Source of the DNA: Euprymna scolopes
Taxonomy: Eukaryota; Mollusca; Cephalopoda; Sepiida; Sepiolidae
DNA: 49,572 nt
Direction: 5' to 3'
Assembly (NCBI GenBank): GCA_024364805.1
Contig: CM044494.1
Span: 136,606,119 to 136,655,690, forward strand
Part shown: positions 1 through 10,319 of the stretch, piece after piece
How positions within the stretch are numbered: position 1 is the first letter of the stretch
How the letters are laid out: each line of letters begins with the position of its first letter
The notes under the pieces: generated by a model
Told to the model about the DNA's origin: nothing
Seen by the model: the letters and a program-made list of their open reading frames with translations, nothing else
Database searches by the model: none
Translations under genes and position numbers: made by a program

Positions 1-30
<30 letters not shown>
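1..30. repeat. (AG)n microsatellite, cut by window start
   Basis: This is a pure AG dinucleotide run that probably continues outside the window. It abuts the 3' side of the minus-strand tRNA-headed SINE that follows. Confidence 0.95.
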
Positions 31-33
<3 letters not shown>

Positions 34-175
34 CACCCACGGAATGTTTCGCTGTATCACAATGTTCTAATGCTGATAGACTAGCAACTACTACCAGCCA
101 GAATTGAAACTCAACCGCCTGCTGAAAGTAAGCACTTCTAACCGTTATGCTATTTGGTTACTACTATGACGGATA
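31..175 (-). mobile_element. tRNA-headed SINE with decayed hammerhead-like 3' part
   Basis: Read on the minus strand this begins with a tRNA-like pol III promoter: an A-box-like TAGCATAACGGTTAG and a B-box-like GAGTTTCAATTCT. A segment ending in ACAGCGAAAC follows, matching the ribozyme side of the repeats at 8630-9010. The 5' half of the ribozyme core has decayed here (ATCAGCAT in place of CTGATGA). The body ends at the (AG)n run, as SINE tails often do. It is a repeat and not a functional tRNA gene, since no cloverleaf acceptor stem is seen. Confidence 0.55.
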
Positions 176-1160
176 TGCGAAATTAGAATGAAAAATAAAA
201 CATTATTTTTATGTTGTTTTGTTTCGTTGTTTATGTATTTTTTCTTCTTCACTAATTTAACGTGATTTTTTTTTCAATTTTTATTTTATTTTTTACCATC
301 ATGTGATTTTTCTCCAGAATAGAACTTTGGTGAACTTTTTCCAGTATCCATTATTTATAAAATAAATCATGCTTGATGATATCTCTAATTGATTATAACT
401 AGTTTACTGAAAAATACTCATGCATGTGTAACGATACTTAAATGTTTATGTAAAACTGAATAGAAAGTATATACTTATGTATAACATATCGATTGATGAT
501 GACTATATAAATACCAAATTTGTTGAACATAATGAAAGTAAAAGGTAAAGTAAAATGAAAAGTATAACTAGTCGATTTCGAACTCAACAGAGCTAAATGG
601 AGGCTAGGACTTACGATTAAAAAATATGAAAAATAGTAAAATATGGCGGGAAGAAAAAGAAACGTGAAAGAATCAAATAGAAACCTCATTAAGCCCGAAG
701 AGATTTTAAAGACTGACTGTAAATAGTTTCTATATTCTTATTCAGAATGGAGGACAAGTCGATACTAATATTAGAGGCACAAGAATGGTTATTTAGAACA
801 TTACCGAATTGTAGGTATTATTCAGAACATCATAATATAAGAATGATTTGCATATCGAATTTTTGATAGAATATTCTGTTTGATCCAGATGTCCAATCTT
901 GCCATGTTCGGTCAATGTAGTGCAAACCACAATTTACTTTTGAATTAACAATAGACTTATTATTATGGAGGTAGGACATCTTTTCAAATTCAAGACTATA
1001 CATATATACATACAATATTTTTCCTACATATACTAACGTTCTATGCTTACGATATTTTAAGTGTAGAAAATAATAATTACTGACGGTGGAAAAGTTCGAA
1101 TCCAGGTGCAAAGTCCTCTTTAAAAATCTGGTAACCATTAATTAACATAAGAATAGTCTA
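176..1160. other. No recognised gene
   Basis: This AT-rich stretch has only short chance reading frames with low-complexity or incoherent translations. I recognise no repeat family or RNA gene in it. Confidence 0.5.
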
Positions 1161-1164
1161 TCTT

Positions 1165-1480
1165 ATTGGCAGGCATAAGACGACTTTATATGCCTTGTAC
1201 GCATGCACGCATAAACATTTATGCATTTATACATTAAAGTTGGTTAAATTATAACGATAGCTCAAACGGTAACGACTCAAGCTGGAATATTTTGGTTTCC
1301 GTTCTAGCTGATAGAATCCATGCAATTTTTTGTTTTACTTTTTAAATCACTATTATATACTGGGTACAATATAATAATTGATATAGAATTGGCTCTATAA
1401 TAAATAAATACAAAATCTGATTAAAGTAAGATATTATATTTAAGCACATTTTACGACCGGACAACGCCTGACGATCTGAT
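1165..1480 (+). mobile_element. Hairpin-ended tRNA-headed repeat (family E)
   Basis: The body contains an A-box-like TAGCTCAAACGG and a B-box-like GGTTTCCGTTC. It then runs through AT-rich sequence to a GC-rich end, ACGACCGGACAACGCCTG, which is a decayed form of the hairpin CCGGGCAACGCCGGG. The same body recurs at 19690-19998, 36000-36790 and 36800-37205. The GC hairpin followed in better copies by CTAG resembles a Helitron 3' end, but the pol III-like boxes argue for a SINE. I leave the class open. Confidence 0.55.
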
Positions 1481-1750
1481 GTTTTATTTGCGTTTTATTT
1501 TATGCTCGTCAGTATAAAATTCTGTAACCATATCGCTGGTCGAATTATCCAAGTCCTGGATATTATGAATGCTGGTCTCACAACCATAATTTAGCCATGC
1601 GACAATCGCATATTGAAATGCGAGATAAATACACTTTGTATAGTTTTGATATAAACACAAGTACTGTAACTTTAAAGAGAGTTCAATTCCCAAAGAATAG
1701 AACTATACAATATTATGTATCATATCTTGAAATGGCTCAATTTTATAGAA

Positions 1751-1752
<2 letters not shown>

Positions 1753-1818
<66 letters not shown>
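1753..1818. repeat. (TA)n microsatellite
   Basis: Roughly 33 TA units. The run lies directly 5' of a LINE fragment. Confidence 0.95.
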
Positions 1819-1819
<1 letters not shown>

Positions 1820-1829
1820 TAGAAGAATA

Positions 1830-2269
1830 TTCGTCCCAGTATGGGTAATGATTCTTGTACTAAAAGAGTTTTCAATTTATTAACTAATCTTCACTCTCGG
1901 ACGTATCGCCGCGCTGTTGCATTTCTGTGCCTGTTTTACAAGTATTTTAATGGAACCTGCTCTGATGAACTCGTTGTGCCCTCTCGGTGTACATATCCTC
2001 CACAAACTCGTTTAGTAACAAAATCACATCCCTTTTCTGTTGAGGTCTTAAATGCCAGAAAACTTTCTACTCTAACATTTTCTTCCCTTGAACAGCTAGA
2101 CTTTGAAATTCCTTCCTGCTACCACCTTCTTTGACTGCACTGATATGCAGAAGTTGAAATGTAAGTTAAACTTAATGTTTTCTATGCATGACTCGAAATA
2201 ATCTCCTCTCACGTCCAAGTGGCGATATGCCTTGTAAGGCGTGAATGTGAGTAAACGAAAAAAAAAAAA
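1830..2269 (+). mobile_element. Jockey-like LINE 3' fragment (family C)
   Basis: The translation contains AFLCLFYKYFNGTCSDEL, matching the conserved C-terminal segment after the reverse transcriptase in jockey/CR1-group LINEs (compare ASLSLFYRYFHGRCSSEL in family A). The coding part drifts out of frame after about 2130. The copy ends in an A-run at 2258-2269. It is 5' truncated, lacking endonuclease and RT, and is a dead 3' end. Confidence 0.7.
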
Positions 2270-2555
2270 TTTTTTTTATCAAAATCTATTTCACTATTTT
2301 GATTCTAGAAAATGTCTAAAATGTTAAACATAATCTTAAAGGGTGTAAAGAAATTCATGAAATCTTCCTTAATAGGTATTGAATGATAACGGATAAAATT
2401 TAATTAAAATCTGGAATATCATAGCTTTGAAATAGGATTGTATTGTGTATTTTGTTAGGCGCCTTAAAATCCTTTAAAATAACAAAATGAAATTGAAATT
2501 TGGATTAATTAATATTAATATTAATATTAATTTGGATTAATTAATAAGTAGGGAT
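2270..2555. other. AT-rich spacer with short related repeat
   Basis: No gene is seen. A piece around 2300-2330 (TTGATTCTAGAAAATG) recurs near 44467, so part of this may be an unclassified old repeat. Confidence 0.35.
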
Positions 2556-2559
2556 ATAT

Positions 2560-4879
2560 GGATCTTTATTAAGGATTTCCACTCCAATTCCACTCTTTTT
2601 GTATAAAACTCAAACATTATATTGTCCATTTATATCAGATCATCTACGTCTGCATTCCATGTCTAAAAAGGATGTCTCCTCTATAGTATCAGAACTGACA
2701 GTATTGTTAATTGTAGGAATGGACCATTTCATACCCTCGGAAAAGTTCCAGCAAAAATCTAGTCGCAAGCCATGGTTCTTTCCAGAATGTGCTGCTGCTA
2801 TTGCGCACAGAAATTACTTTTTCCATTGCTTCCAACGTAATAGGTGTACTAAGACAAAAGCCGCTTTCAAGACTGCCAGCAACCACTAGAAAAAGTAATA
2901 AAGAACGTGAGAGAATTGTATGCTCAGTCTGTCAAGTCCAAAGTAGCTGAGCAGTTTTGACAAATAGCAAACAGAATCCTGAACAGAAGCGTGTGCTCTA
3001 TCATCAATGGGCCTGAGGTAATCTCGTCAGCATCAAACAAAGCCTAACTCTTTGCCAAGAACTTTGCAGCTAATTCTACCCTTTGTGACCAAGGCTGCCA
3101 ACCCCCAAGATTTCCTCCTGTATCAAAAAACACGCTATGTGATATGCAAATATCTGTTCCTGATGTTGCCAAACTAATAAAAAAAAACTTGATTCTAGTA
3201 AAGCAACCGGCTCTGACGGTATTCCAATTATAGTACTCAAAAAGCTTCAACAACTGTTTAAACGTCTTAAGGAGAATTGCTTCTCATCACCTTGGAAAAT
3301 CTAATCAGCATGCCCTGTATTTAGGAATTCAAGTAATCGCTCATCTTTCTCTCAGTACAGGCCAATAAGTCTCCTGTGCATCATGAGTAAGTTGCTGGAA
3401 TCTGTGTTTAATAAAGAAGTAATCAACCATCTCAACAAAATCACCTTCTTAGTCACACGCAATATGGTTTCCATTCTGCTAGATCTACAGCAGATGGGCT
3501 TACAGCTATATTTCATCTCTTGAAGGAGGCAACATTTCTAGAGCAATTGCTCTTGACATAGGGTATGGCATAAAGGTTAACTTCACAAGATCTCCAGCTA
3601 CGATATAGCTGGAAATGTTTTCAATTATTAAATCGTTTCTTTCTGATAGGTTCATAAGAGTAGTGGTTGATGAGCAGAAGTCAGAAACTTATAGTATTAA
3701 TGCTGGAGTCCCTCAGGGGTCCATCCTAGGCCCAACTCTCTTCCTGATCTACATTAATGATCTTCCAAATCACATCCTTTCATCATTCGTAGACATTTAT
3801 GCTGATGATATGGTAGCACGTCTAAGACTGTTAAATGACTAAGTTCTCTTCGACTATCTTTCTTTTGATCTTGAGTGCATGGTACAATGGGAAAAGAGGT
3901 GGCAAGTTACTTTTAATGCATCTAAAACCAAGCTTTTATCTTTACATCATCAACGCACTGGTCCCCATCTGGCATCAATTGAAACGAATCGCTCTCGTAT
4001 CGGGGAGGCCACATGTTTTGACAAACTTCTGGGTTTGAGCTTTACTCCTAATCTGAAATGGGACACATACATCAAATCCGTTGCCAAGGCCGCTGGAAAA
4101 ATGGTCGGATCCTTCTATCGATCCAGTAGATGTCTCACTGCTGATGCAATTCTCTATCTATATAAGAGCCAGATACGTCCAAGGATGGAATACTGTTGCC
4201 ACATATGGGCAGGAGCTGCTAGAAAAGAATTGTCCTGCCTTGATAGAGTTCAAAATAGACTTTATAGCCTCGTAGGAGATGTACCTTTTCTCTATCCTAC
4301 GTCTAAGGATGAAGTACTGTTGCCAAATCTGGGCAGGAGTTGCTAGAAGGACTCATCCTGCCTTGATAGAGTTCCAAATAGATTTCGTAGCCGCGTAGAG
4401 TTTGTCTTTTTCTCTTCCCTGCAACCTCTTTCTAACAGAAGAGATGTTGCAGGTTTGTCTCTGCTTTATCGTTATTTTCATGGCAAGTGCTCGACTGAGC
4501 TTCAATCTATGGTCCCCCCTCGCCAAACTTTCACAAGAAACACTCATCTAGCTGAAAACACTATCAATAATTCCTTCCCCCCCCACTTTTATCTATGCCT
4601 AAACCTAAACATAGATTCCATGAACAAAGCTTCTTTCTTAGAACTGCACGCCTGTAGAACTGTCTTCCGTTTTCCTGCTTTCCAGCGTACTACAATATGG
4701 CTGTCTTCAAGTCCAATGGAAACAAGTTCTTGATGAGCCGTTCCACTTAAGTAAACAAATTTACTGACTTTCCATTACTAACGATTATTGTCCAATTGAC
4801 TACTGTACACTCTTTAACACTTATCCTCGAGTGACCTCTTGGCCTGGATAAGTAGTGATGCCTAGATAAAAAAAAAAAC
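2560..4879 (+). mobile_element. Jockey/CR1-group LINE, family A, degenerate copy
   Basis: The copy starts in the C-terminal part of the apurinic-type endonuclease (SDHL near 2635, the catalytic Asp-His motif). It continues through the linker (KPWFFPECAAAIAH) into reverse transcriptase: GVPQGSILGP near 3705 and YADD at 3798-3809. The thumb and C-terminal region follow (EYCCHIWAGAARKELSCLD). Several frameshifts and stops break it. About 95 bp at 4180-4275 are repeated at 4305-4400, an internal tandem duplication that repeats the EYCCHIWAG segment. The 3' UTR has the family block CTTATCCTCGAGTG and an A-tail near 4868-4878. It is a pseudogene of a selfish element. Confidence 0.85.
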
Positions 4880-4880
4880 T

Positions 4881-6966
4881 AACAGCCAGCCATGGTTCTC
4901 CCCCGAATGTGCTGCTGCTATTGCACACAGAAATCACTTTTTCGATAGCTACCAACGTAATAGATGCACTGAAACTAAAGCTGCTTTCAGAACCGCCAGC
5001 AACCACTGTAAAAGAGTAATAAAAAATGCAAGAGAACTATAGGCGCAATCCGTTAAGTCCAAAGTAGTTGAGCAGCGGCTTAGTTCCCAACAGTTCTGGA
5101 AAATAGCAAATAGGATCTTGAACAGAAACGTGCGCTCTATCCCAACCATTATCAATGGACCAGAGGTCATCTCGACAGCATCCGACAAGGCCAAACTATT
5201 TGCCAAAAACTTTGCGGCAAATTCTACCGTGTGTGACGAAGGCCATCAACTCCCCATATTCCCTCCTATAACAGACAACACGCTATGCAACATACACATA
5301 TCTGTGCATGAGGTCGCCAAGCTAATAAAGAACCTTGACTCCAGTAAAGCAACTGGTCCCAACGGTATTCCAATTATAGTGTTAAAAAAATTGCAACCAG
5401 AACTTTCCCCCATACTTACAAAACTGTTTAAGCATTGCCTTAAGGAGAAGTGCTTTCCAACACCCTGGAAGACCTCATCAGTATGCCCTGTATTTAAGAA
5501 TTCAGGTGATAAGTCATCCCCCTCTCAGTACAGACCAATAAGTCTCCTGTGTGTCATGAGTAAGTTAGTGGAATCCACAATAAATAGAGAAGTAGTCAAC
5601 CACCTCAGCAGAAATAACCTTCTTAGCGACACGCAATATGGTTTCCGCTCTGCTAGATCAACAGCAGATGTGCTAACGGTTATATCTCATAGGATTAGTG
5701 AATCTCTTGACAAAGGCTTCCTTTCTAGGGCAATTGCTCTCGACATATCAAAGGCCTTTGATAAGGTTTGGCATAAAGGCCTACTACACAAGATTTCCAG
5801 CTACGGTATAACTGGAAATGTTTTCTCTATCATTAAGTCATTTCTCTCAGATAGGCTAATAAGAGTAGTGGTTGATGGGCAGAAATCAGAGGCCCACAGT
5901 ATTAATGCTGGAGTCCCTCAGGGGTCAATCCTAGGCCCAACTCTCTTCCTGATCTACATCAATGATCTCCCAAAACACATACTTAAATCTTTCGTTGACA
6001 TCTATGCTGATGACACGACCATCTATGGCAACACATCAAAGGCCGTAAATGATGATGTTCTCTCTGATTCTCTCTCCTCTGATCTTGAGCACGTGGTACA
6101 GTGGGGAAAGAGGTGGCTGGTTACCTTTAATGCATCTAAGACCAAGCTCCTATTTCTACCTCATAAACGCTCTGATCCCTATCTGGCATCAATTGAAATG
6201 GATGGCTCTCGTCTAAGGGAGGCCCCAGGATTTGATAAGCTCCTGGGTTTGACCTTTACACCTGATCTTAAATGGAACACATACATCAAGTCTGTGGCCA
6301 AGGTCGCTGGGAAAATGCTGGGATCCTTCTACCGCTCCAGAAGATATCTCACTAATGATGCAATTCGCTATCTATATAAAAGCCAAGTACGTCCAAAGAT
6401 GGAGTACTGCTGCCACATCTGGGCGGGGCCTGCTAAAAACAGCCTTTCCTGCCTTGACGGAGTACAAAATAGACTTCGTGGCTTGGTGGAGGATGCCCTT
6501 TTCTCTACCCTGCAACCTCTTTCCCACAGAAGAGACGTAGCGAGCCTGTGATTGTTCTATCGTTATTTCCATGGCAGGTGCTCGTCTGAGCTCCATTCTC
6601 TTGTCCCCCCTCGCCAATCTTTCTTAAAAAACACCCGACTAGCTGAAACTACCGTCAATAATTTTCCACACTCCCTATCTGTGCCTAAATCAAAACGTAG
6701 ATACCATGAACAAAGCTTCTTTCTTAGAACTGCATGCCTGTGGAACTCTGTTCCGCTTGCCTGTTTCCCTCCTGACTTCAACCTGGATGTCTTCAAGTCC
6801 AACACAAACAAATTCCTGATGACACCCCCGCCAAGTAATGACAGCTTACCAATTCTCCAATACTATTGCTACACTATCCCTTTGATTACTGTACACACAA
6901 TAACCCTTATCCCTGAGTGGCCATTGGGCCTTGATAAGTGGTGAACTCCATGTAAAAAAAAAAAAC
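4881..6966 (+). mobile_element. Family A LINE, 5'-truncated, youngest-looking copy
   Basis: The copy begins abruptly at the linker (KPWFSPECAAAIAH), straight after the A-tail of the preceding copy, and ends with the family 3' UTR (AACCCTTATCCCTGAGTGG) and an A-tail at 6954-6966. It has the same strand, family and target context as the copy before it. The reading frame is nearly continuous: a stop replaces Tyr near 5041, another (TGA) lies at 6549-6551, and the last codons shift frame relative to other copies. This makes it the best source in the window for a family A consensus. Confidence 0.88.
5118..6551 (+). CDS. LINE reverse transcriptase open segment
   Basis: A 477-codon open stretch encodes the RT domain of a jockey/CR1-group LINE. 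It makes cDNA by target-primed reverse transcription in the nucleus. Visible motifs in order are YRPISLL, the A motif LDISKAFDKVWH, the B motif GVPQGSILGP and the C motif YADDT at 6003-6017 (catalytic Asp pair at residues 298-299). The C-terminal EYCCHIWAG segment follows. The first ATG is only where this open stretch begins: coding sequence upstream (QFWKIANRILN) shows that the real ORF started earlier, and the copy lacks the endonuclease. The TGA end is premature, because the same frame continues with FYRYFHGRCSSEL. Confidence 0.85.
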   Translation: MNRNVRSIPTIINGPEVISTASDKAKLFAKNFAANSTVCDEGHQLPIFPPITDNTLCNIHISVHEVAKLIKNLDSSKATGPNGIPIIVLKKLQPELSPILTKLFKHCLKEKCFPTPWKTSSVCPVFKNSGDKSSPSQYRPISLLCVMSKLVESTINREVVNHLSRNNLLSDTQYGFRSARSTADVLTVISHRISESLDKGFLSRAIALDISKAFDKVWHKGLLHKISSYGITGNVFSIIKSFLSDRLIRVVVDGQKSEAHSINAGVPQGSILGPTLFLIYINDLPKHILKSFVDIYADDTTIYGNTSKAVNDDVLSDSLSSDLEHVVQWGKRWLVTFNASKTKLLFLPHKRSDPYLASIEMDGSRLREAPGFDKLLGLTFTPDLKWNTYIKSVAKVAGKMLGSFYRSRRYLTNDAIRYLYKSQVRPKMEYCCHIWAGPAKNSLSCLDGVQNRLRGLVEDALFSTLQPLSHRRDVASL

Positions 6967-7200
6967 TATGTACAACTTACGCTTGAATTTCTTTACACTT
7001 AACAGCTGTTCCAAATTTCCTGACTAATTAATTTAGAAGTGAATCCTGAACATATGAACTTTACTTTATAGCGTTAAATGGTCGTAAGATACGCTTAAAT
7101 AAGATATTTAAATTCATGCAGATAAATTATTATTATTGTAGAGATAATTGTATATCGATTATTATATTAAACCTAATATATAGTAGTGAGATCAAAACTA

Positions 7201-7241
<41 letters not shown>

Positions 7242-7317
7242 CTTTGGTGCAATCAACTAGATCCGAAACAAAAATATACAACTCTCCACCCTTATTCCTG
7301 AGCCTCTGAGCCACACA

Positions 7318-7350
<33 letters not shown>

Positions 7351-7524
7351 ATGGAAATCTATAAAAGAGCATACGAAAAGTATAAAAGCTTATAACTTTT
7401 CTTTATTCGTTTTCAATTGGTGACGTGCAGCAATACAAAATAATATTATGAAAAAAAATTAAAAAACTTTTTTTACAGGCACATAATTTTCGACCTATCC
7501 TTCCGTCTTCATATGTTTTTTTTT
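6967..7524. other. AT-rich spacer with two (TA)n runs
   Basis: No gene is seen. (TA)n runs lie at 7204-7239 and 7321-7348. An A/T-rich stretch follows up to the poly-T that marks the 3' end of the minus-strand LINE. Confidence 0.6.
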
Positions 7525-8622
7525 TTTATTATTATTTTATTACATTTTCACCCCAAACAAGGCAAATTGCCACTTTGGTGTAGGGGGCTACTATCAGGGG
7601 CAACAACTACTGGGGTACTATGTAGGGATTTGGGCTGCAAGGTGTCGGTTCACGTTACACTTGAACTTCTGCACGTCAGTACTGTTGGGGAAGCAGGGAC
7701 CTGGAATGGAATTCCAGAGTCTTGCGGTTCTGGGGAAGAAACTATTGGAGTAAAAAGATCTTTTACATCTAGGGACCTCTACAGTGTGGGGGTGGGATCT
7801 AGTAGCCTGTCGGGTTTGTCGAGGGTGCTCGCGTCGTGGGGGCACAAGTGATTGCAGTTCATCAGAGCATTCACCACTAAAATACTTGTAGAAAAGGCAG
7901 AGGGATGCAACATTTCGTCAATGGGACAGAGGCTGAAGCTTAGATGCCAGTTCAGGGCCTATCAGATTTGCGACTCTCTTTTGAACCTTGTCAAGGAGCG
8001 AGAGACTAGTAGCAGATGCACCAGCCCAGATGTGGCAGCAATACTCCATACATGGGCGAATGGTGGCCTTATAGAGGTACAGGATACTTTCGGGTGTTAG
8101 TAGTTTTCTAGCACGGTAGAGAGAGCCTACCTTTCTTGCAGCGGCCCTGGCAATGCCTTCAATGTAATTGTTCCAACTCATGTTTCCTGTGAACGTTAGG
8201 CCAAGGAGTTTGAAAGATGGACTCTCAGATAAAGAGTCGTTGGCCATTGCTATTGGTGGTAGAGAGGGTTTCTTGTAATTATTGAATGAAACTAGTTTAG
8301 TCTTGGCAGCATTGAACGCGACCAACCACTTTTGTCCCCATTCCACTACAGATTGGAGGTCTTCCTCTAGTGTTTCTGCCATTTCTTTAGAAATGTGTTC
8401 ATTCGTCTTCCTGTCGTGTCTGCCATAGAGTGTAGTGTCATCAGCATATATACCCATCTCAGAGGCAATGTTGTCGGGGAGGTCATTTATGAATATCAGG
8501 TACAATAGAGGTCCAAGGATAGAACCCTGGGGCACTCCCGCATTTATATCATATTGTTTAGATGTGCGACCGTCGAGGACTACCTGGATTTTTCTCTTAT
8601 CTAAGAAGGATGTATATATATA
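7525..8622 (-). mobile_element. Jockey-like LINE, family B, 5'-truncated
   Basis: The minus strand encodes RT from just before GVPQGSILGP through YADDTTLY and the C-terminal EYCCHIWAGASATSLSLLD as a 237-codon open segment (8631-7918). A further C-terminal segment (SHPHTVEVPRCKRSF) lies in another frame (7845-7618), so there is at least one frameshift or stop. The 3' UTR is read into an A-rich tail (poly-T on the plus strand at 7516-7527). Family B differs from family A in its RT sequence (GSLYRARKLLTPESILYLYK) and 3' end. The 5' break falls at the ribozyme repeat that starts near 8625. Confidence 0.85.
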
Positions 8623-8644
8623 GTCATCCACATACAGTACTGTT

Positions 8645-8672
8645 TCGCTGTTTCACAGATCATCAGTGCAGC
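8645..8672 (-). ncRNA. Hammerhead-like ribozyme, first unit
   Basis: On the minus strand CTGATGA is followed by a CTGT-GAA-ACAG hairpin, then GAAAC, then AGTACTGT and a GTA triplet. Helix III (ACAGT/ACTGT) is a perfect palindrome with no loop, a form known to work as a dimer. Helix I can pair CTGCA with TGTGG using two G-T wobbles. The base next to GAAAC in helix II is mismatched (T opposite C). Confidence 0.55.
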
Positions 8673-8894
8673 CAGGATTGAAACCCGACTGCCTGTACGA
8701 CAGTCAAGGCTCCTAACAATTATGCTAATCGGCGGCTTCTGTGCAAGTCGTGAATTAATAATGTTTTGACATCGTCCGAAATACCTAAGTTCGATTTGTT
8801 TACACAAAGAGCATCTCTTTATACGCTAATGGTAATTCGTGTATCACTTCTCAATATGTTCATCTCAAGATGAGGAGCATTATAATCATCCATA

Positions 8895-8928
8895 TACAGT
8901 ACCGTTTCGCTGTTTCACAGCTCATCAG
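8895..8928 (-). ncRNA. Hammerhead-like ribozyme, second unit
   Basis: On the minus strand the core is CTGATGA (8928-8922), a perfect 5-bp helix II GCTGT-GAA-ACAGC (8921-8909) and GAAAC (8908-8904). GGTACT and the cleavage triplet GTA at 8897-8895 follow. All invariant hammerhead core positions are present. Helix III is AC/GT around GGTACT. Helix I here is weaker, with one clear mismatch in five pairs. Confidence 0.62.
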
Positions 8929-9014
8929 TGCGACTAGACAGGCAACTACCTCAAGCCAGGTAGTTTATATGCTAACGGTAATTCGCGTATCACTTCTCAA
9001 TATGCTCAACTATT

Positions 9015-9290
9015 TGAGACAATTGCAACTACTCTTCCAATTACTTCGGATTTATATAATCATTCCCATATTCTTTTTATTTTGTTTTAAAGTTAATGAC
9101 TTCTTCTTCTGATGACGAATCTAAGTGGAAAATGGAAAATAGTTAAAAGTTAACATAATAATTATATGAACGTTTCTGCACTACGAAACAGGTACTGTCA
9201 AGAACTGAACGTTTGAACATCTTGAAAGAAATAAATGGTAAGATGGACAACATCTTGGAATATAGACTTTTTCTTACACACACACACACA
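9015..9290 (+). mobile_element. Ribozyme-bearing repeat family F
   Basis: This repeat shares its whole length with the minus-strand copy at 44030-44285. Shared blocks include GGATTTATATAATCATTCCC, the ribozyme and GATGGACAACATCTTGG. Both copies end in a CA/TA microsatellite. No tRNA head or coding potential is visible. It points away from the ribozyme repeat to its left. Confidence 0.6.
9104..9204 (+). ncRNA. Hammerhead ribozyme, family F, with paired helix I
   Basis: TTCTT at 9104-9108 precedes CTGATGA at 9109-9115. A long AT-rich helix II arm follows, then GAAAC at 9185-9189, AGGTACT, and a GTC triplet at 9197-9199. AAGAA at 9200-9204 then pairs perfectly with the first TTCTT. So core, cleavage triplet and a 5-bp helix I are all in the right order for a type I hammerhead. 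Helix III is ACAG/CTGT. The base of helix II has decayed in this copy, so activity now is doubtful. Confidence 0.65.
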
Positions 9291-9574
9291 TATATATATA
9301 AATGTACCTGTCATCCCTTTTTTAAAAGATGGAATTGTGCAATTGTTGCGGACAAGATTCAAGCAACAGAGGTTTATATTTATATAGATATATATTTGAT
9401 GGAAGGTGTACATTGGAAAAAAAAGTAAAGAGGAAAGACAATCTCTTCCTTTATAAAATCTATTAGTTATTTCATGTTCGGACGTACGTTATCACCTTTC
9501 ATGCACAGTAAAAAATGAAATCATTCAATTAGTATGTATGATGATTGATGAAAATTAATTGTTTCAAAATTAAA

Positions 9575-9863
9575 TTCTGTCGTCCTTTCAACAGCCTAAT
9601 TTTGTATGTAAGTGGAAGTCTCTGTTCAGATATAAAAGATAATGGATACCCCCTGTGAGGGTAGCTGCACATGTAATTATGAGGCAAGCGTTGTGCAATC
9701 TCAAACGACGCATGTCCTGAATGGACACTGTTTGAGTCCAATGGCAAGGAGAATTCCAGAACGACTGGGAACAATGTCGAGATAAGTGGAAAGCACATAG
9801 AGCACCTGGAATTTCCAAATGCTCATCTTAACTTTAGTGAACTGGTGTGTCACGTGATTATGC
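9575..9863 (-). mobile_element. 5S-headed SINE, body B, internally deleted head
   Basis: The minus strand starts GCATAATCACGTGACACACC, a 5S-rRNA-like 5' end. It skips the middle of the 5S region, resumes with CATTTGGAAATTCCAGGTGC, and continues into the same body as the copy at 25173-25514 (GAGATTGCACA..CTTGCC..GGGTATCCAT). SINE3-type elements use the internal pol III promoter of 5S rRNA. The deletion removes part of that promoter, so this copy is probably dead. Confidence 0.7.
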
Positions 9864-9974
9864 TCTATATAACTTTATATTTTTGCAGAATTTTATTGCT
9901 GCGATTTTAAATAAATAAGATACATATTCGTTTTATTTATTTAACAACAATAATTATTTTTATAGAATAAACTT

Positions 9975-10310
9975 CAATCTACGGTTCTTCACTGCAAATC
10001 ATTCGAAACAAATACTCGTCTAGCTACAACAACTATTAATAATTCTCATTATTCTTTATCTATACCTAAAACCAAAGGGAAATTTTATGGGAAAAACGTC
10101 ATTTTCTAGAACTGTTTCGCGTCTGACTCTCACATTGTCGTTTTCAAGTCTAATATAAATAAGTTATTGTTGACTCCTCCTCTTAAAGAAGTAAACCTTA
10201 CTCAAGTTCCACAATTATCGATGATCACGTTTATCTTACAATCATTTATCCTTATCATCGAGTGGCCTTTAAGCCTTGACAAGCGGTGAATCCCCTAGTA
10301 GAAAAATAGT
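9975..10310 (+). mobile_element. Family A LINE 3' end, strongly decayed
   Basis: The 3' block CTTATCATCGAGTGGCCTTT followed by CTTGACAAGCGGTGA matches the family A 3' UTR. Upstream pieces match the terminal coding region (TTTCTAGAACTG, TTTTCAAGTCTAATATAAA). Divergence is high and no open frame remains. Confidence 0.65.
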
Positions 10311-10319
10311 GTAATTTCT

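Larger units (their letters stand above)
8625..9012 (-). mobile_element. Tandem ribozyme-bearing tRNA-headed repeat (retrozyme-like)
   Basis: Two hammerhead-like cores lie in the same orientation about 256 bp apart, at 8645-8672 and 8895-8928. The sequence between them also repeats: a TGAGAAGTGATAC block occurs at about 8850-8862 and 8990-9002 on the minus strand. A tRNA-like head with a TTAGCATAATTGTTAGG A box and a GGTTTCAATCC B box lies at about 8672-8735. Tandem short units each with a hammerhead are the known layout of retrozymes. The body also matches the SINE at 31-175. Confidence 0.65.

Noticed and set aside
5118-6551. The 477-codon frame as a host gene
   Set aside because: RT motifs, 3' UTR, A-tail and sister copies show that it belongs to a LINE.
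6372-6617. Minus-strand frames opposite LINE RT (also 6563-6811, 11383-11571, 18254-18493, 7513-7851)
   Set aside because: They are antisense shadows of LINE coding sequence.
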